Of a stretch of DNA of 64,000 nt, positions 31,055-40,769 are shown piece after piece (the stretch's first letter is position 1; every line of letters begins with the position of its first letter). A program made the position numbers and the translations under genes. A model generated the notes under the pieces. It was not told the DNA's origin. It searched no databases and worked only from the letters and a program-made list of their open reading frames with translations. The stretch covers positions 86,714 through 150,713 of the forward strand of contig NSLH01000002.1 in NCBI GenBank assembly GCA_002763895.1, given 5' to 3'. The stretch comes from [Chlorobium] sp. 445 (GTDB lineage Bacteria; Bacteroidota; Chlorobiia; Chlorobiales; Thermochlorobacteraceae).

Positions 31055-32432
31055 ATGGCAAAGCACGGCATAAAACATGCGCCAAAGACTTATACTCGGG
31101 CGACCTCATCGACCATCTCCTCGCAAGAACTGCTTCAGAGAAGAAACAAAGTGGTGCCCAAAGCCATGCAAATGAGCGATGCAATTGATGCCGCATTTGC
31201 AAAAGGCGCACTTTTTTTATTCGCATGATGGGAAAGAATACATTGATTTTTCAGGCGGCATTGGTGTGCTCAATGCGGGGCACTGCCCACCGGCAGTCGT
31301 GAAAGCCATTTCACGGCAAGCACAAAAGCTGATGCATACCTTCTTCAACTTGCTCACGCATGAGCCCTATGTGAGGCTTGCTGAAAAACTGATTGAAATT
31401 TTCCCGCACGGTTCAGAAACCAAAGTCATGTTGATTAATTCGGGTGCAGAAGCCGTAGAAAATGCGATTAAGATAGCTCGACAAGCTACAGGACGCAGCG
31501 CGGTCATTTGCTTTACAGGCGGCTTTCACGGTCGCACCTTGATGGGCATGACACTCACTTCAAAAGTCTCTTACAAACAGCATTGCGGTCCCTTTGCCCC
31601 AGAAGTCTATCGCCTGCCTTTCCCAGACTACTACCATAATGCCGCCAAAAACCAGTCGTTGGATGAGTTTGTCGACCAAGAAATCGCTAAACTCAAAAAG
31701 TATTTTAGTTCTGTCGTTGCCGCAAAAGAAGTAGCTGCAATAATCATTGAGCCAGTGCAAGGCGAAGGCGGGTTTTATGTTACGCCTTATCGCTATATGA
31801 AAGCACTCCGAGAAATCTGTGATGAGCACGGTATTGTCTTGATTGTCGATGAAGTCCAATCAGGATTTGGACGTACAGGCAAGTGGGCGGCTTATGAGCA
31901 TTACGATATCGTTCCAGATCTGTCGACGTGGGCAAAATCGCTAGGCTCTGGAATCCCAATTGCATGTGTGATGGGCAAAGCCGAAATTATGGATAAAGCG
32001 GTGCCGGGCACACTCGGTGGCACTTATGCGGGCAATCCTGTAGCCTGTGTAGCCGCATTGGCAACAATTGAGTACATGCAGAAAATTAACATCAATGCGA
32101 AGGGTGAGCGAATTGGCAAAATCATGTTTAACTTTTTCAAAAAACTGCAAAAGCAGTGCCCTGCAATTGGTGAGGTCAGAGGCTTAGGCGCTATGGTTGC
32201 CATTGAATTGGTCAAAAATCAAGATCCTAATCAGCCTGATGCAGCACTGACAGCAAAACTGGTCAAAGCATGTGTGCAACGAGGCGTGTTCATCATTTCT
32301 GCCGGAATCTACAGCAATGTAATTCGCATTCTCTGTCCGCTGGTCATCCGCACAAGCCAACTCAAAAAAGGATTGAACATTTTGGGAGAGGAACTGCTGC
32401 AGCTTAGCACAGCGAACGGTCAAGCACATTGA
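31055..32432 (+). CDS. Class III omega-aminotransferase, probably putrescine/GABA type (one-base frameshift)
   Basis: The joined product is 458 residues from the ATG at 31055. The T7 run at 31212-31218 has one base too many; the corrected frame reads KGALFYSHDGKEYIDFSGGIGVLNAGHCPP. PLP-dependent class III motifs follow: NSGAEAVENAIKIAR, FTGGFHGRTLMGMTLTSK, IIIEPVQGEGGFYV, LIVDEVQSGFGRTGKW and the lysine region STWAKSLGSGIPIACVMG. It begins 38 bases after the dehydrogenase and ends the operon. In context it most likely removes the amino group from putrescine or GABA, feeding succinate semialdehyde or aminobutyraldehyde pathways. Confidence 0.9.
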
Positions 32433-32598
32433 ATCCACCGAGCCGCACAAAGCTGCATCGCCATTGCAAAATAAAAAAACGCGCGCACAAGGTCGCCCAT
32501 GCATCACGTGTTGATATAAAACCGTGCAATGCTATAGGCTAAAATCGCGCACTACAAATCTTCTGTCGTAAGACATGTAGCCGTGCTCACAAGCACCG

Positions 32599-32631
32599 TT
32601 GCAATGAAACGCGCACGCTAATGTATATTTG
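32599..32631 (+). promoter_or_regulatory. Candidate Bacteroidota-type promoter for batB
   Basis: TTG at 32599-32601 and TATATTTG at 32624-32631 are spaced by 22 bases and fit TTG-N17-23-TAnnTTTG. The batB ATG begins 23 bases after the -7 element, the same distance as at xerD. Motif match only. Confidence 0.4.
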
Positions 32632-32653
32632 TAATTTCATTTTCACTACAAGT

Positions 32654-33697
32654 ATGCGCTTTGCTCATCCTGAACATCTCATTTGGCTTTGGGCGCTCGT
32701 GCCTTTGGTCTTGCTAATTGCTTTTGGGCTTTGGGCACGCCTAAATGCCTTGAAAAAGCTGGGCAATCTAGCAATGCTTAACCGGCTTGCTGCCTCACGC
32801 AGTACAGCAAAACTGGTTTGGCGCGCCATTTTTACTTGGGTTGCTGTAGCCGCATTGTTGGTGGCGTTTGCAGCGCCGCAAATGGGCACACGCCTCAAAG
32901 AGGTCAAAAAGAAAGGGATTGATATTGTAATTGCGCTCGATGTGTCGTACAGTATGCTAGCTGAAGACATCAAGCCCAATCGCTTGCAAAAAGCAAAATA
33001 TGAAATTAGCCGTTTGCTGGATAAACTCGGTCAAGATCGTATTGGTCTTGTCATTTTCGCAGGTGAAGCGTTTTTGCAATGCCCAATGACGACGGACAAA
33101 AGCACACTCAAACTTTTTTTAGATGTTGTCTCCACAAACGCTATTGATCTGCAAGGCACAAACTTTCGTGATGCAATTCTAGAAGCTGCTCGTGCATTTC
33201 ATGGCATTGAAACAGGCGCTGCAGCCAGCGAACGCAATCAATCGCGCAGTAAGGTCGTGCTCATGTTCAGTGATGGTGAAGATCATGAAGGCAATCTTGA
33301 AGATGCTATTGAACGCGCGCAAACCGAGCGTATTCGTATCTACTCAATTGGCATTGGCTCTGATAATCCAACACCGATTCCTGTTTTTAATGCACAAGGC
33401 GAGCGCATTGACTTCAAACGCAGCAAAGACGGTGTGGTAACCACGAGCTTCGTCCCCGATCACCTCCAACGCCTAGCAGAAAAAACAGGCGGTAATTTTT
33501 ATCGCATTGATGCACAAACCACAGGCTTAGAGCCTTTAATTTCTGAGCTCAATGCACTCCAAAAAGAAGAGTTTGCCTCAAAAGAGTTTGTAGACTACGA
33601 CGATAGATTTCAAATTTTTTTACTCATTGCCTTCTCACTGCTGGTGTTAGAATCACTCATAGGAGATTGGCGCAAGGTAAGGCAAAAGGAGGTCTAA
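32654..33697 (+). CDS. batB: BatB-type VWA-domain membrane protein
   Basis: 347 residues from the ATG at 32654; the earlier start at 32621 falls in the promoter. One or two N-terminal helices (LIWLWALVPLVLLIAFGLWA and IFTWVAVAALLVAFAAP) flank a basic loop. A von Willebrand A domain follows with the MIDAS motif IALDVSYSM (DxSxS), the threonine region PMTTDKST and FSDGEDHEG. A C-terminal helix (FLLIAFSLLVLESLIG) re-enters the membrane. This architecture and the TPR neighbour match the Bat (Bacteroides aerotolerance) proteins. No BatA, BatD or MoxR gene is in the window, so the locus is partial. Confidence 0.85.
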   Translation: MRFAHPEHLIWLWALVPLVLLIAFGLWARLNALKKLGNLAMLNRLAASRSTAKLVWRAIFTWVAVAALLVAFAAPQMGTRLKEVKKKGIDIVIALDVSYSMLAEDIKPNRLQKAKYEISRLLDKLGQDRIGLVIFAGEAFLQCPMTTDKSTLKLFLDVVSTNAIDLQGTNFRDAILEAARAFHGIETGAAASERNQSRSKVVLMFSDGEDHEGNLEDAIERAQTERIRIYSIGIGSDNPTPIPVFNAQGERIDFKRSKDGVVTTSFVPDHLQRLAEKTGGNFYRIDAQTTGLEPLISELNALQKEEFASKEFVDYDDRFQIFLLIAFSLLVLESLIGDWRKVRQKEV

Positions 33698-33700
33698 GCT

Positions 33701-34509
33701 GTGCAAGGTCAAAAATTTATTGTGCTCACAGCCGTTGTGATGTTGTCTCATAGTGCAGCATTGGGGCAGTTTTTGGATATTGAGCGCGGCAATCGCGCCT
33801 TTAATCGTGGCGAATACGACGAAGCTAAGCGTTACTACGACAAAGTACTTACGGAAAAAGAAAAACTTGAAGAGAAAAAAGAAGCTCTCTTTAACAGTGC
33901 CAGTGTCGACTACAAGAAAAAAGAGTATGAGAACGCTATTAAACAATTTGAATCGCTGGCGCAAAACAAAGACTTAAGCCAGAGCTGCGTGCCGATGCAC
34001 ACTACAATATCGGCAATGCACTCGTTCGGCGCGCAAAAGACCTGCCCGTCGAAGAGCAAATGAAGTTCTATCAGCAAGCGCTAAATGCCTATAAGCAAGC
34101 GCTTGAACTAAATCCGCGCGATAGAGAAGCAAAAGAAAATTATGAGTTCGTGCGCTCCATGCTGCGCCAAGAAGAAGAACGCCAGAGACAGCGCGAACAA
34201 AATAGACGAGACAAAAATCAACAAGACGAAAAACCACAAGACCAGAAAAACTCTGACAACCAGCGCAATCAAAACCGGCAAGATCAAGAGTCAGAAAAAA
34301 ACGAGAAGAAAGATGAAAAAGAAAAGCAAAAGGAGTCAGAACAAAATCCAGAACCGAGAGAGAATCGAAACGAACCGATGCCGCAAAATTTCTCCAAAGA
34401 AGAAGCCGAGCGTATTCTCAATGCCTTGAAAGAACACGAGAAAGAGCTGCTGAAAAAATATCAGATGAAAAAATCTGCTGGCTCTGCTAAACCTGAAAAG
34501 GATTGGTAA
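33701..34509 (+). CDS. BatC-like TPR protein (one-base frameshift)
   Basis: Starts at a GTG at 33701 behind a perfect AGGAGG at 33687-33692, four bases after batB. The joined product is 269 residues. A signal-like N-terminus (MQGQKFIVLTAVVMLSHSAALGQF) is followed by TPRs (NRAFNRGEYDEAKRYYDKVL; AHYNIGNALVRRAKDLP; ALNAYKQALELNPRDREAKENYEFV). The last 100 residues are a highly charged Gln/Asn/Lys/Glu tail. The break at 33976-33977 is a missing A; corrected, it reads KDLKPELRADAHYNIGNAL. It probably partners BatB in the envelope. Confidence 0.82.
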
Positions 34510-34587
34510 AGCTAACACGCTATTGAGACAAAAAATCGCCTTTTCATAGCAGAGACTAAAACTGATTTCAAGCTATAACTCAATCAA

Positions 34588-35402
34588 ATGTTTGCAGGAA
34601 AAACCTTAGGTATTATTGGTGCAGGCAAACTGGGTGAAGCAATCGCACTGGGTTTGCTGAATTGCGGACTTATTGTTCCGTCAGCGCTATTCTGCAGCGT
34701 CAAGCATGAAGATTCAGTTGCGCGTGTGAAAACAAAACTCGGCATTGAGCTACAATGAGCAATCGCGACGTAGCACAGCGCTCTGAGATCATTGTGCTTG
34801 CTGTTAAACCGCAAAATGTGCAAACGGTCTGCGAAGAAATTCGCGATGTACTGCAGCCCTCACAAGTGCTCATTAGCGTCGCTGCATCTGTAACAACAAG
34901 CTACATCGAAGAGCGATTGGGCAAACCCATTCCCGTCATACGCGCAATGCCCAATACCCCAGCCGTGATCAACGCAGCGATGACCGCACTGTGCAAAGGC
35001 AAGTTTGCACAAAAATCTCATCTTGATTTAGCCGCAGAAATTTTTCGCGCAGTAGGTGAAGTAGTCGAACTCGATGAAGCGTTGTTCGATGGTGTAACGG
35101 CACTTTCAGCAAGCGGTCCAGCTTACATGTATGTCGTCATTGAAGCACTCGCTGAAGCGGGCGTCAAACTCGGCATTCCTCGTGAAGTCTCAACGCTGCT
35201 CGTCTCACAAACCATGCTCGGTGCTGCCAAGCTCGCACTTGAAACCAAACAGCATCCTGCCTTGCTCAAAGATAGCGTAACCACACCTGCAGGGTGCACC
35301 ATAGATGGACTCTTAGAACTTGAAGATGGCGGCTTGCGTGTAACTTTGATTAAGGCAGTTGTCAGAGCCGCAGAACGCGCAAGCGAATTGGTGAAGAAGT
35401 AA
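34588..35402 (+). CDS. proC: Pyrroline-5-carboxylate reductase (one-base frameshift)
   Basis: The joined product is 271 residues, as usual for ProC. It starts MFAGKTLGIIGAGKLGEAIALGLL, an NADPH-binding Rossmann motif. The break lies near 34752-34758; one more base reads LTMSNRDVAQRSEIIVLAVKPQ. Then come VIRAMPNTPAVINAAMTAL, the signature DGVTALSASGPAYMYVVIEALAEAGVKLGI and the C-terminal HPALLKDSVTTPAGCTIDGLLELEDGGLR. It catalyses the last step of proline synthesis. It lies alone between the Bat genes and waaA. Confidence 0.93.
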
Positions 35403-35534
35403 TGAGCGTGTCCTGCTTGCTGGCGCAACAGACCTTTCGTGATGTGCTGATAGCTGTTCGCGTATGCTGGTCGATACCTGCAGGCATGACCGCAAGTGCA
35501 AAATAACCGTCCTAGCAGGCATATATTAACGCGG

Positions 35535-36841
35535 ATGTTCAATATGCTTCAATTTTGGCGCGTACTTTATTCGCTGCTCTTGCCGCTGCTACAGCTTGGT
35601 GTGCGTCTTGCTTCACGCTTTTCTCCAAAAATTAAGGCTACGCTGCAAGGTCGAGCGCAACTTTTTGAGAGCATTGAGCAAGCCATGCAGCGTATCCCAA
35701 ACGACGGTGCCTTGCGTGTCTGGATTCATGCTGCCTCCGTAGGTGAATTTGAGCAAGCACGACCGATTATTCAAAAGCTGCGCAATGAATTAGGTGCAAG
35801 ACTCTTCGTATCCTTTCTTTCAGTGTCGGGTTATGAAGCGCGCAAAAATGATGCAGGCGCCGACCTGGTGTGCTACTTGCCCGAAGATACAGAGCGCAAC
35901 GCCGCGCGCTTTCTGGAACTGATTCGTCCATCACTTTTGCTTGTCATGCGCTATGACTTTTGGTTCAATCACCTTTTCACAGCTCGCGAATATGGTGTCG
36001 AACTTGTGCTGGCAAACGCCTCATTGCGCCACGATAGTGCCTATCTCAAACCCATCGCCAAAAGTTTTTACAAGCAAATCTTCCTACTCTTCGATAAAAT
36101 TTTCACGGTAACAGAAGCCGATAAAAAAAATTTCGAGCAAGGCTTTGGCTTAAAGAACGTAGAAGTCGCTGGCGATACGCGCTACGATCAGGTGTTGCGT
36201 CGCAGTCAATCCAGAGCAAAGGTGGCGCATCTGGCTTCGCATTTTGAAGACAGAAAAGTACTCGTGGCAGGCAGTGTATGGGAGAGCGATTTAGCGATTT
36301 TATTGCCTGCTTTTAAGCGGTTGCATCAAACCCTGCCGAAGTTGTCTTTAATTCTTGTGCCGCATGAAGTTAGCACTGAAAAAATTCAGCGTGTGCTGAC
36401 TCAGCTTGCAAGTGTAGGCTTAGAAAGCGAGCGCATTTCCTCTCTTTCAGAAAATTTTTCAGGTGAAAAAGTTTTGGTAATTGATCAAATTGGATACTTA
36501 GCAGAACTATATTCTCTAGCGGATGTGGCTTACATCGGTGGCGGCTTTGGCGTCAATGTGCATAATGTGTTAGAGGCGGCGGTCTATGCAATACCGCTTG
36601 TCTATGGCAGCCGAATTCGCAAATCGCGCGAGGCGCAAGAGTTAGCAGAAGCTGGTGGTGGAAAAATCATCAAAACTGAATCTGAACTCTTCAAAGCACT
36701 CCAAACTTTTTTACGGATGAGACTGCTGCACACACTGCAGGCGAAATTTGCCGCACTCATGTAAGCTCACGCTTAGGTGCTACAGAAAAGATTTTCCACT
36801 ATCTCTTGCCGCTCTCAACATCGTCTAATGCATCACGCTAA
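35535..36841 (+). CDS. waaA: 3-deoxy-D-manno-octulosonic acid (Kdo) transferase (one-base frameshift)
   Basis: The joined product is 435 residues from the ATG at 35535. It contains an N-terminal hydrophobic helix, WIHAASVGEFEQARPII with the glutamate used as catalytic base, VMRYDFWFN, ANASLRHDSAYL, GDTRYDQVL, VAGSVWESDLAIL, LVPHEVS, YIGGGFGVNVHNVLEAAVYAIPLVYGSR. A missing T in the run 36707-36712 ends the first frame early; corrected it reads FTDETAAHTAGEICRTHVSSRLGATEKIFHYLL to a stop at 36841. It adds Kdo to lipid A, so the cell makes a lipopolysaccharide outer membrane. Its 3' end overlaps the ferredoxin gene on the opposite strand by four bases. Confidence 0.93.
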
Positions 36842-37221
36842 TTTTTCAGAGGCGTCTTAGGCGGATATGAATGCGCCTTGACATCGCCGAATACTTTCAC
36901 TTGGCAGGCAAGTCGCAGCGGGTGACCGTGTTCATCACACTCTGCAAAGCCATGCGCTTTGATTGCCTCGCGCTCAGTTTTACTCATCGGTGAAAGATGT
37001 TCAGCGCCAGTGTCAATAGCAACAAGGCAACCTGCACAGAGTGCATGACCATAGCAAGCTGAAACCAGCATGGTGCCAGCTGACCAGGCGCCAAACAACA
37101 GCGATGTCCCATAGAGCACTTTCCCAGAGCGACCATCTACCGTTACCGTTACCACGCCTTCATCTTTGTCGCTTTTAGCGACTTTACCTTGTCTGCCTGT
37201 TTCTGAAAATAACTTCAGCAT
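36838..37221 (-). CDS. [2Fe-2S] ferredoxin, adrenodoxin-like
   Basis: 127 residues from the ATG at 37221, chosen because GGAGGAG lies seven bases upstream; the frame extends to a TTG that is inside this ribosome-binding site. Cluster ligands are C56, C62, C65 and C106 in SACYGHALCAGCLVAI and LACQVKV, the C-x5-C-x2-C...C pattern of plant/adrenodoxin-type 2Fe-2S ferredoxins. An additional C95 lies between. It is monocistronic and convergent with waaA, so its redox partners are unknown. Confidence 0.88.
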   Translation of the reverse strand: MLKLFSETGRQGKVAKSDKDEGVVTVTVDGRSGKVLYGTSLLFGAWSAGTMLVSACYGHALCAGCLVAIDTGAEHLSPMSKTEREAIKAHGFAECDEHGHPLRLACQVKVFGDVKAHSYPPKTPLKN

Positions 37222-37318
37222 AGTTTTCTCCTCCAAGAATTTCTTTTGCTGCTGTGCTGCAGCTTTTCTTACACTTGAAAATTAGCTTTTTTCAGAAGCC
37301 GAAAAACCGATTTTTTCA

Positions 37319-37353
37319 TTTGTGTAACAAGTGCAAGTTTAGATGTAAATTTG
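37319..37353 (+). promoter_or_regulatory. Candidate Bacteroidota-type promoter for xerD
   Basis: TTTG at 37319-37322 and TAAATTTG at 37346-37353 are separated by 23 bases and fit TTTG/TAnnTTTG. The xerD ATG is 23 bases beyond. Pattern match only. Confidence 0.4.
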
Positions 37354-37375
37354 AGTTCGTATTGACTTAATTCAA

Positions 37376-38302
37376 ATGTCGAGTGTTCAACTTGCGCCAC
37401 CATTTTCCCAGTATTTGCGTGATTTTCTCAACTATCTTGTACTTGAGAGAAATCTTGCGGAAAACACCAAAGCTGCATACCGCAACGACCTTGAGCGCTA
37501 CCTTGCTTTTATGGCTGAGCGCCATGCATCCTTGCGCACGGTCTCACTATCTGATCTGCAAGATTTTATCAAACTGCTGGGTGAGCTCGGCTTAGAGTCA
37601 GCATCAATTTCGCGCAATATCTCTGCAATTCGTAGCCTGCACAGTTTTTTAGTGGCAGAAAAAGAGCTAGAGAAAAATCTTGCCGACAGCCTTTCTTTGC
37701 CAAAGTTAGCGCGCTATTTGCCAAACGTGCTCTCACAAGAAGAAGTATTTCGCTTGCTGGATGCGCCACTGCAGCAGGTGCAGACACCACTGTCAAAATA
37801 TCCTTTGCGCGATAAGGCAATTCTGGAGTTGATGTATGCTTGTGGCTTGCGTGTCAGTGAAGCCGTAGCGCTCAGACAGCAAAATCTTTTTTTTGAAATG
37901 GGATTTATTCGCGTTTTTGGTAAAGGCTCAAAAGAGCGTTTGGTGCCAGTGGGGCGTTCGGCAATAGCATGGGTTGAGAAATATCGTGCAGAGTGTCGTG
38001 TAAAGTTGATGAATAAATTTTCCGAAGATGCACTGTTTCTGAATCATCGTGGCAAAGCACTCACGAGAATGTCGCTCTACAACATTGTGCGTCAGTATGC
38101 GCTTGCAGCAGGGATTACAAAACCAATTTCGCCGCATACCTTGCGGCACAGTTTCGCAACACATTTGCTCGAGGGCGGGGCTGACCTTAGAGCCGTTCAA
38201 GAAATGTTAGGACACAGCAGCATCAAAGCCACACAAATCTATACGCATATTGATCGCGCCTTTTTGAAAGAAGTGCACAAAACGTTTCACCCAAGAGGAT
38301 GA
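37376..38302 (+). CDS. xerD: Site-specific tyrosine recombinase XerD/XerC
   Basis: 308 residues, the normal Xer length. N-terminal SAM-like core-binding domain (FLNYLVLERNLAENTKAAYRNDLERYLAFM) and catalytic domain with R159 (CGLRVSEA), K183 (GKGSKERLVPVG), H254 and R257 (HTLRHSFATHLL), H280 (LGHSS) and the nucleophile Y289 (TQIYTH). Xer recombinases resolve chromosome dimers at dif. A stand-alone Xer of this kind in a housekeeping context is more likely chromosomal than phage-borne. XerC and XerD cannot be separated with certainty by eye. The stop overlaps the next gene's start. Confidence 0.92.
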   Translation: MSSVQLAPPFSQYLRDFLNYLVLERNLAENTKAAYRNDLERYLAFMAERHASLRTVSLSDLQDFIKLLGELGLESASISRNISAIRSLHSFLVAEKELEKNLADSLSLPKLARYLPNVLSQEEVFRLLDAPLQQVQTPLSKYPLRDKAILELMYACGLRVSEAVALRQQNLFFEMGFIRVFGKGSKERLVPVGRSAIAWVEKYRAECRVKLMNKFSEDALFLNHRGKALTRMSLYNIVRQYALAAGITKPISPHTLRHSFATHLLEGGADLRAVQEMLGHSSIKATQIYTHIDRAFLKEVHKTFHPRG

Positions 38303-39462
38303 TGAAAGCACTTGTGTTGATAAGCATAATGATGCTGGAGATGCTAGGGCATCTTGCACTTGCACAGAGTGTACGCTACTATCGCAGCGCGATGCGAGAC
38401 GAGCAAAAACTTTTCGTCGGTCGCTTTCCTGTCTCTGAAAAAGACGTGTCAAACTTAGATGAATGTTACCGCTTCACTTACAGCCGTTCAGGTATTGATT
38501 TGCTGGGCGTGGCGTATCTTGAGCGGGGCAAAGTCTCAGCGTCTTTCAATCCATTAGGGGCACCTGAACTGCAGTTTCGATACAACGCACAGCATCAACT
38601 GATCGAAAAAATTACGCTCGATACCGAGCAGCGACGCACATCACTGACGAAGTACATCTACAAAAATTCAAGGCTCATAGAAGAGCAGATTTTTGATGCG
38701 AGCGGCGCACTCAGCTCAAAGATGACCTTGAAATATGATGAAAAGGGACGACTGATTGAACGCGCATATCGAGACGCAAAAAATGCACTGCAAAACAATG
38801 CTGCCGACTATGCCATGCAGCGCTTCACTTACGACAACGACTATCTCAAATCTGAAACGTATTATGATGCCTCTATGAAAATGTTGCGGCGCAATGAATT
38901 TGTCTACGAAGACGGCAACCGCACACAGCATGCCGTGTATGGCAGCGATGGCAAACTGATTGAAAAACAAACCTTCAAATACGATGCTAATCGACGCGTG
39001 ATTGAAACTGCAGACTACGATGAGTATGAGCAACTCAAACACATTCGCCGCTACAAATACGATGCGCAAGGGCGTCTCATTGAGCAGCGTTTTTTCAATG
39101 CCAAAGGCGTGTTGAGCGAAGATTCTTTTGGTGTGGCGATAACTGAGCTATTCTATGATGCAGCTGGTAACCGTGTGCGTGAAGTGCGCTACGATGCGCT
39201 CAGTCGACCTATGATAGACGAGCGCTACAATCAATACGGCAGTCCAGTGTTGCGCTATGTGATGGATGAAAAAGGTAAATCAACATCGATTATTCGCACA
39301 GATTACGATGCGTTCGGCAACCGTGTGAAGGAAACGCTCTTAGCAGCAGATGAGCGCAACCGCGAGATGCTCAAAGAAGAAAAATTTTTTGAGAAAGGCA
39401 GGCTGGTGCGACATCTTTTCTATGATAAAAACGGCAAACTGCAGCGAGAAGTAAATCGATAA
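38299..39462 (+). CDS. Secreted protein with YD/RHS-like repeats
   Basis: 387 residues with a signal peptide (MMKALVLISIMMLEMLGHLALAQ). Nearly all of the mature part is built of degenerate 20-25-residue units of the type YDEKGRLIERAYRDAKN, YDANRRVIETADYDEYEQL, YDAQGRLIEQRFFNAKG, YDAFGNRVKETLLAA. They resemble the YD repeats of RHS proteins and related beta-solenoid proteins, but there is no toxin domain and the length is small. The start overlaps the xerD stop by four bases (ATGA), so it is translated from the same transcript. The function is unknown, and the link to xerD is only positional. Confidence 0.78.
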   Translation: MMKALVLISIMMLEMLGHLALAQSVRYYRSAMRDEQKLFVGRFPVSEKDVSNLDECYRFTYSRSGIDLLGVAYLERGKVSASFNPLGAPELQFRYNAQHQLIEKITLDTEQRRTSLTKYIYKNSRLIEEQIFDASGALSSKMTLKYDEKGRLIERAYRDAKNALQNNAADYAMQRFTYDNDYLKSETYYDASMKMLRRNEFVYEDGNRTQHAVYGSDGKLIEKQTFKYDANRRVIETADYDEYEQLKHIRRYKYDAQGRLIEQRFFNAKGVLSEDSFGVAITELFYDAAGNRVREVRYDALSRPMIDERYNQYGSPVLRYVMDEKGKSTSIIRTDYDAFGNRVKETLLAADERNREMLKEEKFFEKGRLVRHLFYDKNGKLQREVNR

Positions 39463-39607
39463 CATCCGCGTAACTTTGCACAACAGTGCCTGCACGTTCA
39501 ACTGTGCGCTAGTGCAAGAATTGTGACAAAGCTCTCAGCACAAGAGAATACGAAAGGCTTAAACTCTTTGTACAATCCGAAAACATTGAAACGGAGGAGA
39601 CACGACA

Positions 39608-40444
39608 ATGATGACAACTTCTCCTGCTGCAAACTATACTGCAATGTCGTTTAGAGACATTGCCACAAGCTACAACAAAATCAATGCGATTCCGGAGAAA
39701 GCTGCACTGCAAATCGGAAAAGTGATTGCTCACGTCGTAGGCAAACATTCCTCAATTCTTGACATTGGGGCAGGTGCTGGGCGCATCACGATTCCAATTG
39801 CAGTAGCAGGCTGCAGCGTAACTGCACTCGATTGCGAGCCTAAAATGCTCGAGGAACTTGAACGACAAATCAAAGAGTTTTCACTTAACATCAAGACTGT
39901 TGTGGGCGATGCAACCAAGTTGCCTTTTGCTGACCAAACCTTCGATGCTGTCTTTACAAGCAATCTTCTGCATCTTGTGCCCGAATGGGAAAAAGCCATT
40001 GATGAAGCCATTCGCGTGATGAAATTTGGCGGAGTTTTCATTCAAGGGCGCGATTGGGTTGCACCTGAATCTTGCTTTGCACGTCTGCGAAATAAACTGC
40101 GCGAAAATGTCGCAGCCCTTGATCCAAACTTAAAGCCGACCGCAGCTGCTGGACCGGCGCTGTTTCAAGCGCTCGAGAAGCGCGGTGGAAAAAATGAGCC
40201 TGAAATCATTGCAGCGCGTTGGACAATCTCAACAAGCCCAGCTCAAGTGCTCGCGCAGATGGAAGCGCGCACCTTCAACGAAACATGGCAGTTAGAAGAA
40301 GGCTTGCTGCGCGAAGCTCTCGGACGCACGCGCGGTTGGGCAAGAGAGCAGTGGCACAGTCTCACGCGTGAAGAGACCGTAGAATTTCGCTTCCTGATTT
40401 ATCTCACCAGAGCCCTGAAAAGAAAACAAAGTGAGGAATCCTAA
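39608..40444 (+). CDS. Class I SAM-dependent methyltransferase
   Basis: 278 residues behind a strong GGAGGAG site at 39594-39600. A Rossmann methyltransferase core starts at residue 50: motif I ILDIGAGAGRITIP, acidic loop VTALDCEPKML, GDATKLPFADQTFDAVFTSNLLHLVPEWEKAIDEAIRVMKFGGVFIQ. The C-terminal 100 residues, with WTISTSPAQVLAQMEARTFNETWQL, form a family-specific cap. It is of the Methyltransf_11 (UbiE-like) type. No substrate can be assigned. It is monocistronic, with a terminator-like hairpin over 200 bases downstream. Confidence 0.85.
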   Translation: MMTTSPAANYTAMSFRDIATSYNKINAIPEKAALQIGKVIAHVVGKHSSILDIGAGAGRITIPIAVAGCSVTALDCEPKMLEELERQIKEFSLNIKTVVGDATKLPFADQTFDAVFTSNLLHLVPEWEKAIDEAIRVMKFGGVFIQGRDWVAPESCFARLRNKLRENVAALDPNLKPTAAAGPALFQALEKRGGKNEPEIIAARWTISTSPAQVLAQMEARTFNETWQLEEGLLREALGRTRGWAREQWHSLTREETVEFRFLIYLTRALKRKQSEES

Positions 40445-40769
40445 TAGACGGTTTGGACGATTTTTACGCAAAATGCACAAAGAATAAGGAGGTTGCACTG
40501 CGACTGGCAAAAGTATAATCAAGCGAGCGCTGTGCAGCGTTTTGAGCAAAAAGAGTAACTTACACATAAATCAGTTGTAGCGCTTGGTGAATGCAAGTCA
40601 GTTCCCACGATAAAGACTTTACGCTACTCATCAAGCGTTTTTTGACACCGTTGAAAAAGGACCTACAGAAGCGACTGAGCGAAGGTTCAGTCGCTTTCTT
40701 GTTAAAGTACTAACACACAACAAGTAAGAATACTTGCCTAACTCAAACTCTCTAAGACCGACTAATTGC
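40445..40769. other. 325-base interval with a terminator; no confident gene
   Basis: The strand downstream of the methyltransferase holds a GGAGG at 40490 followed by a TTG and only 20 codons before a stop, and no longer open frame that looks like protein. The clear structure is the hairpin at 40669-40696, listed separately. Nothing else is recognised. Confidence 0.6.
40669..40703 (+). terminator. Rho-independent-type terminator hairpin
   Basis: A perfect 10-base-pair stem, AAGCGACTGA (40669-40678) with TCAGTCGCTT (40687-40696), has an 8-base loop and is followed by TCTTGTT. The stem is strong and the U tract is interrupted. It probably ends the methyltransferase transcript and insulates the following gene. 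Confidence 0.75.
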
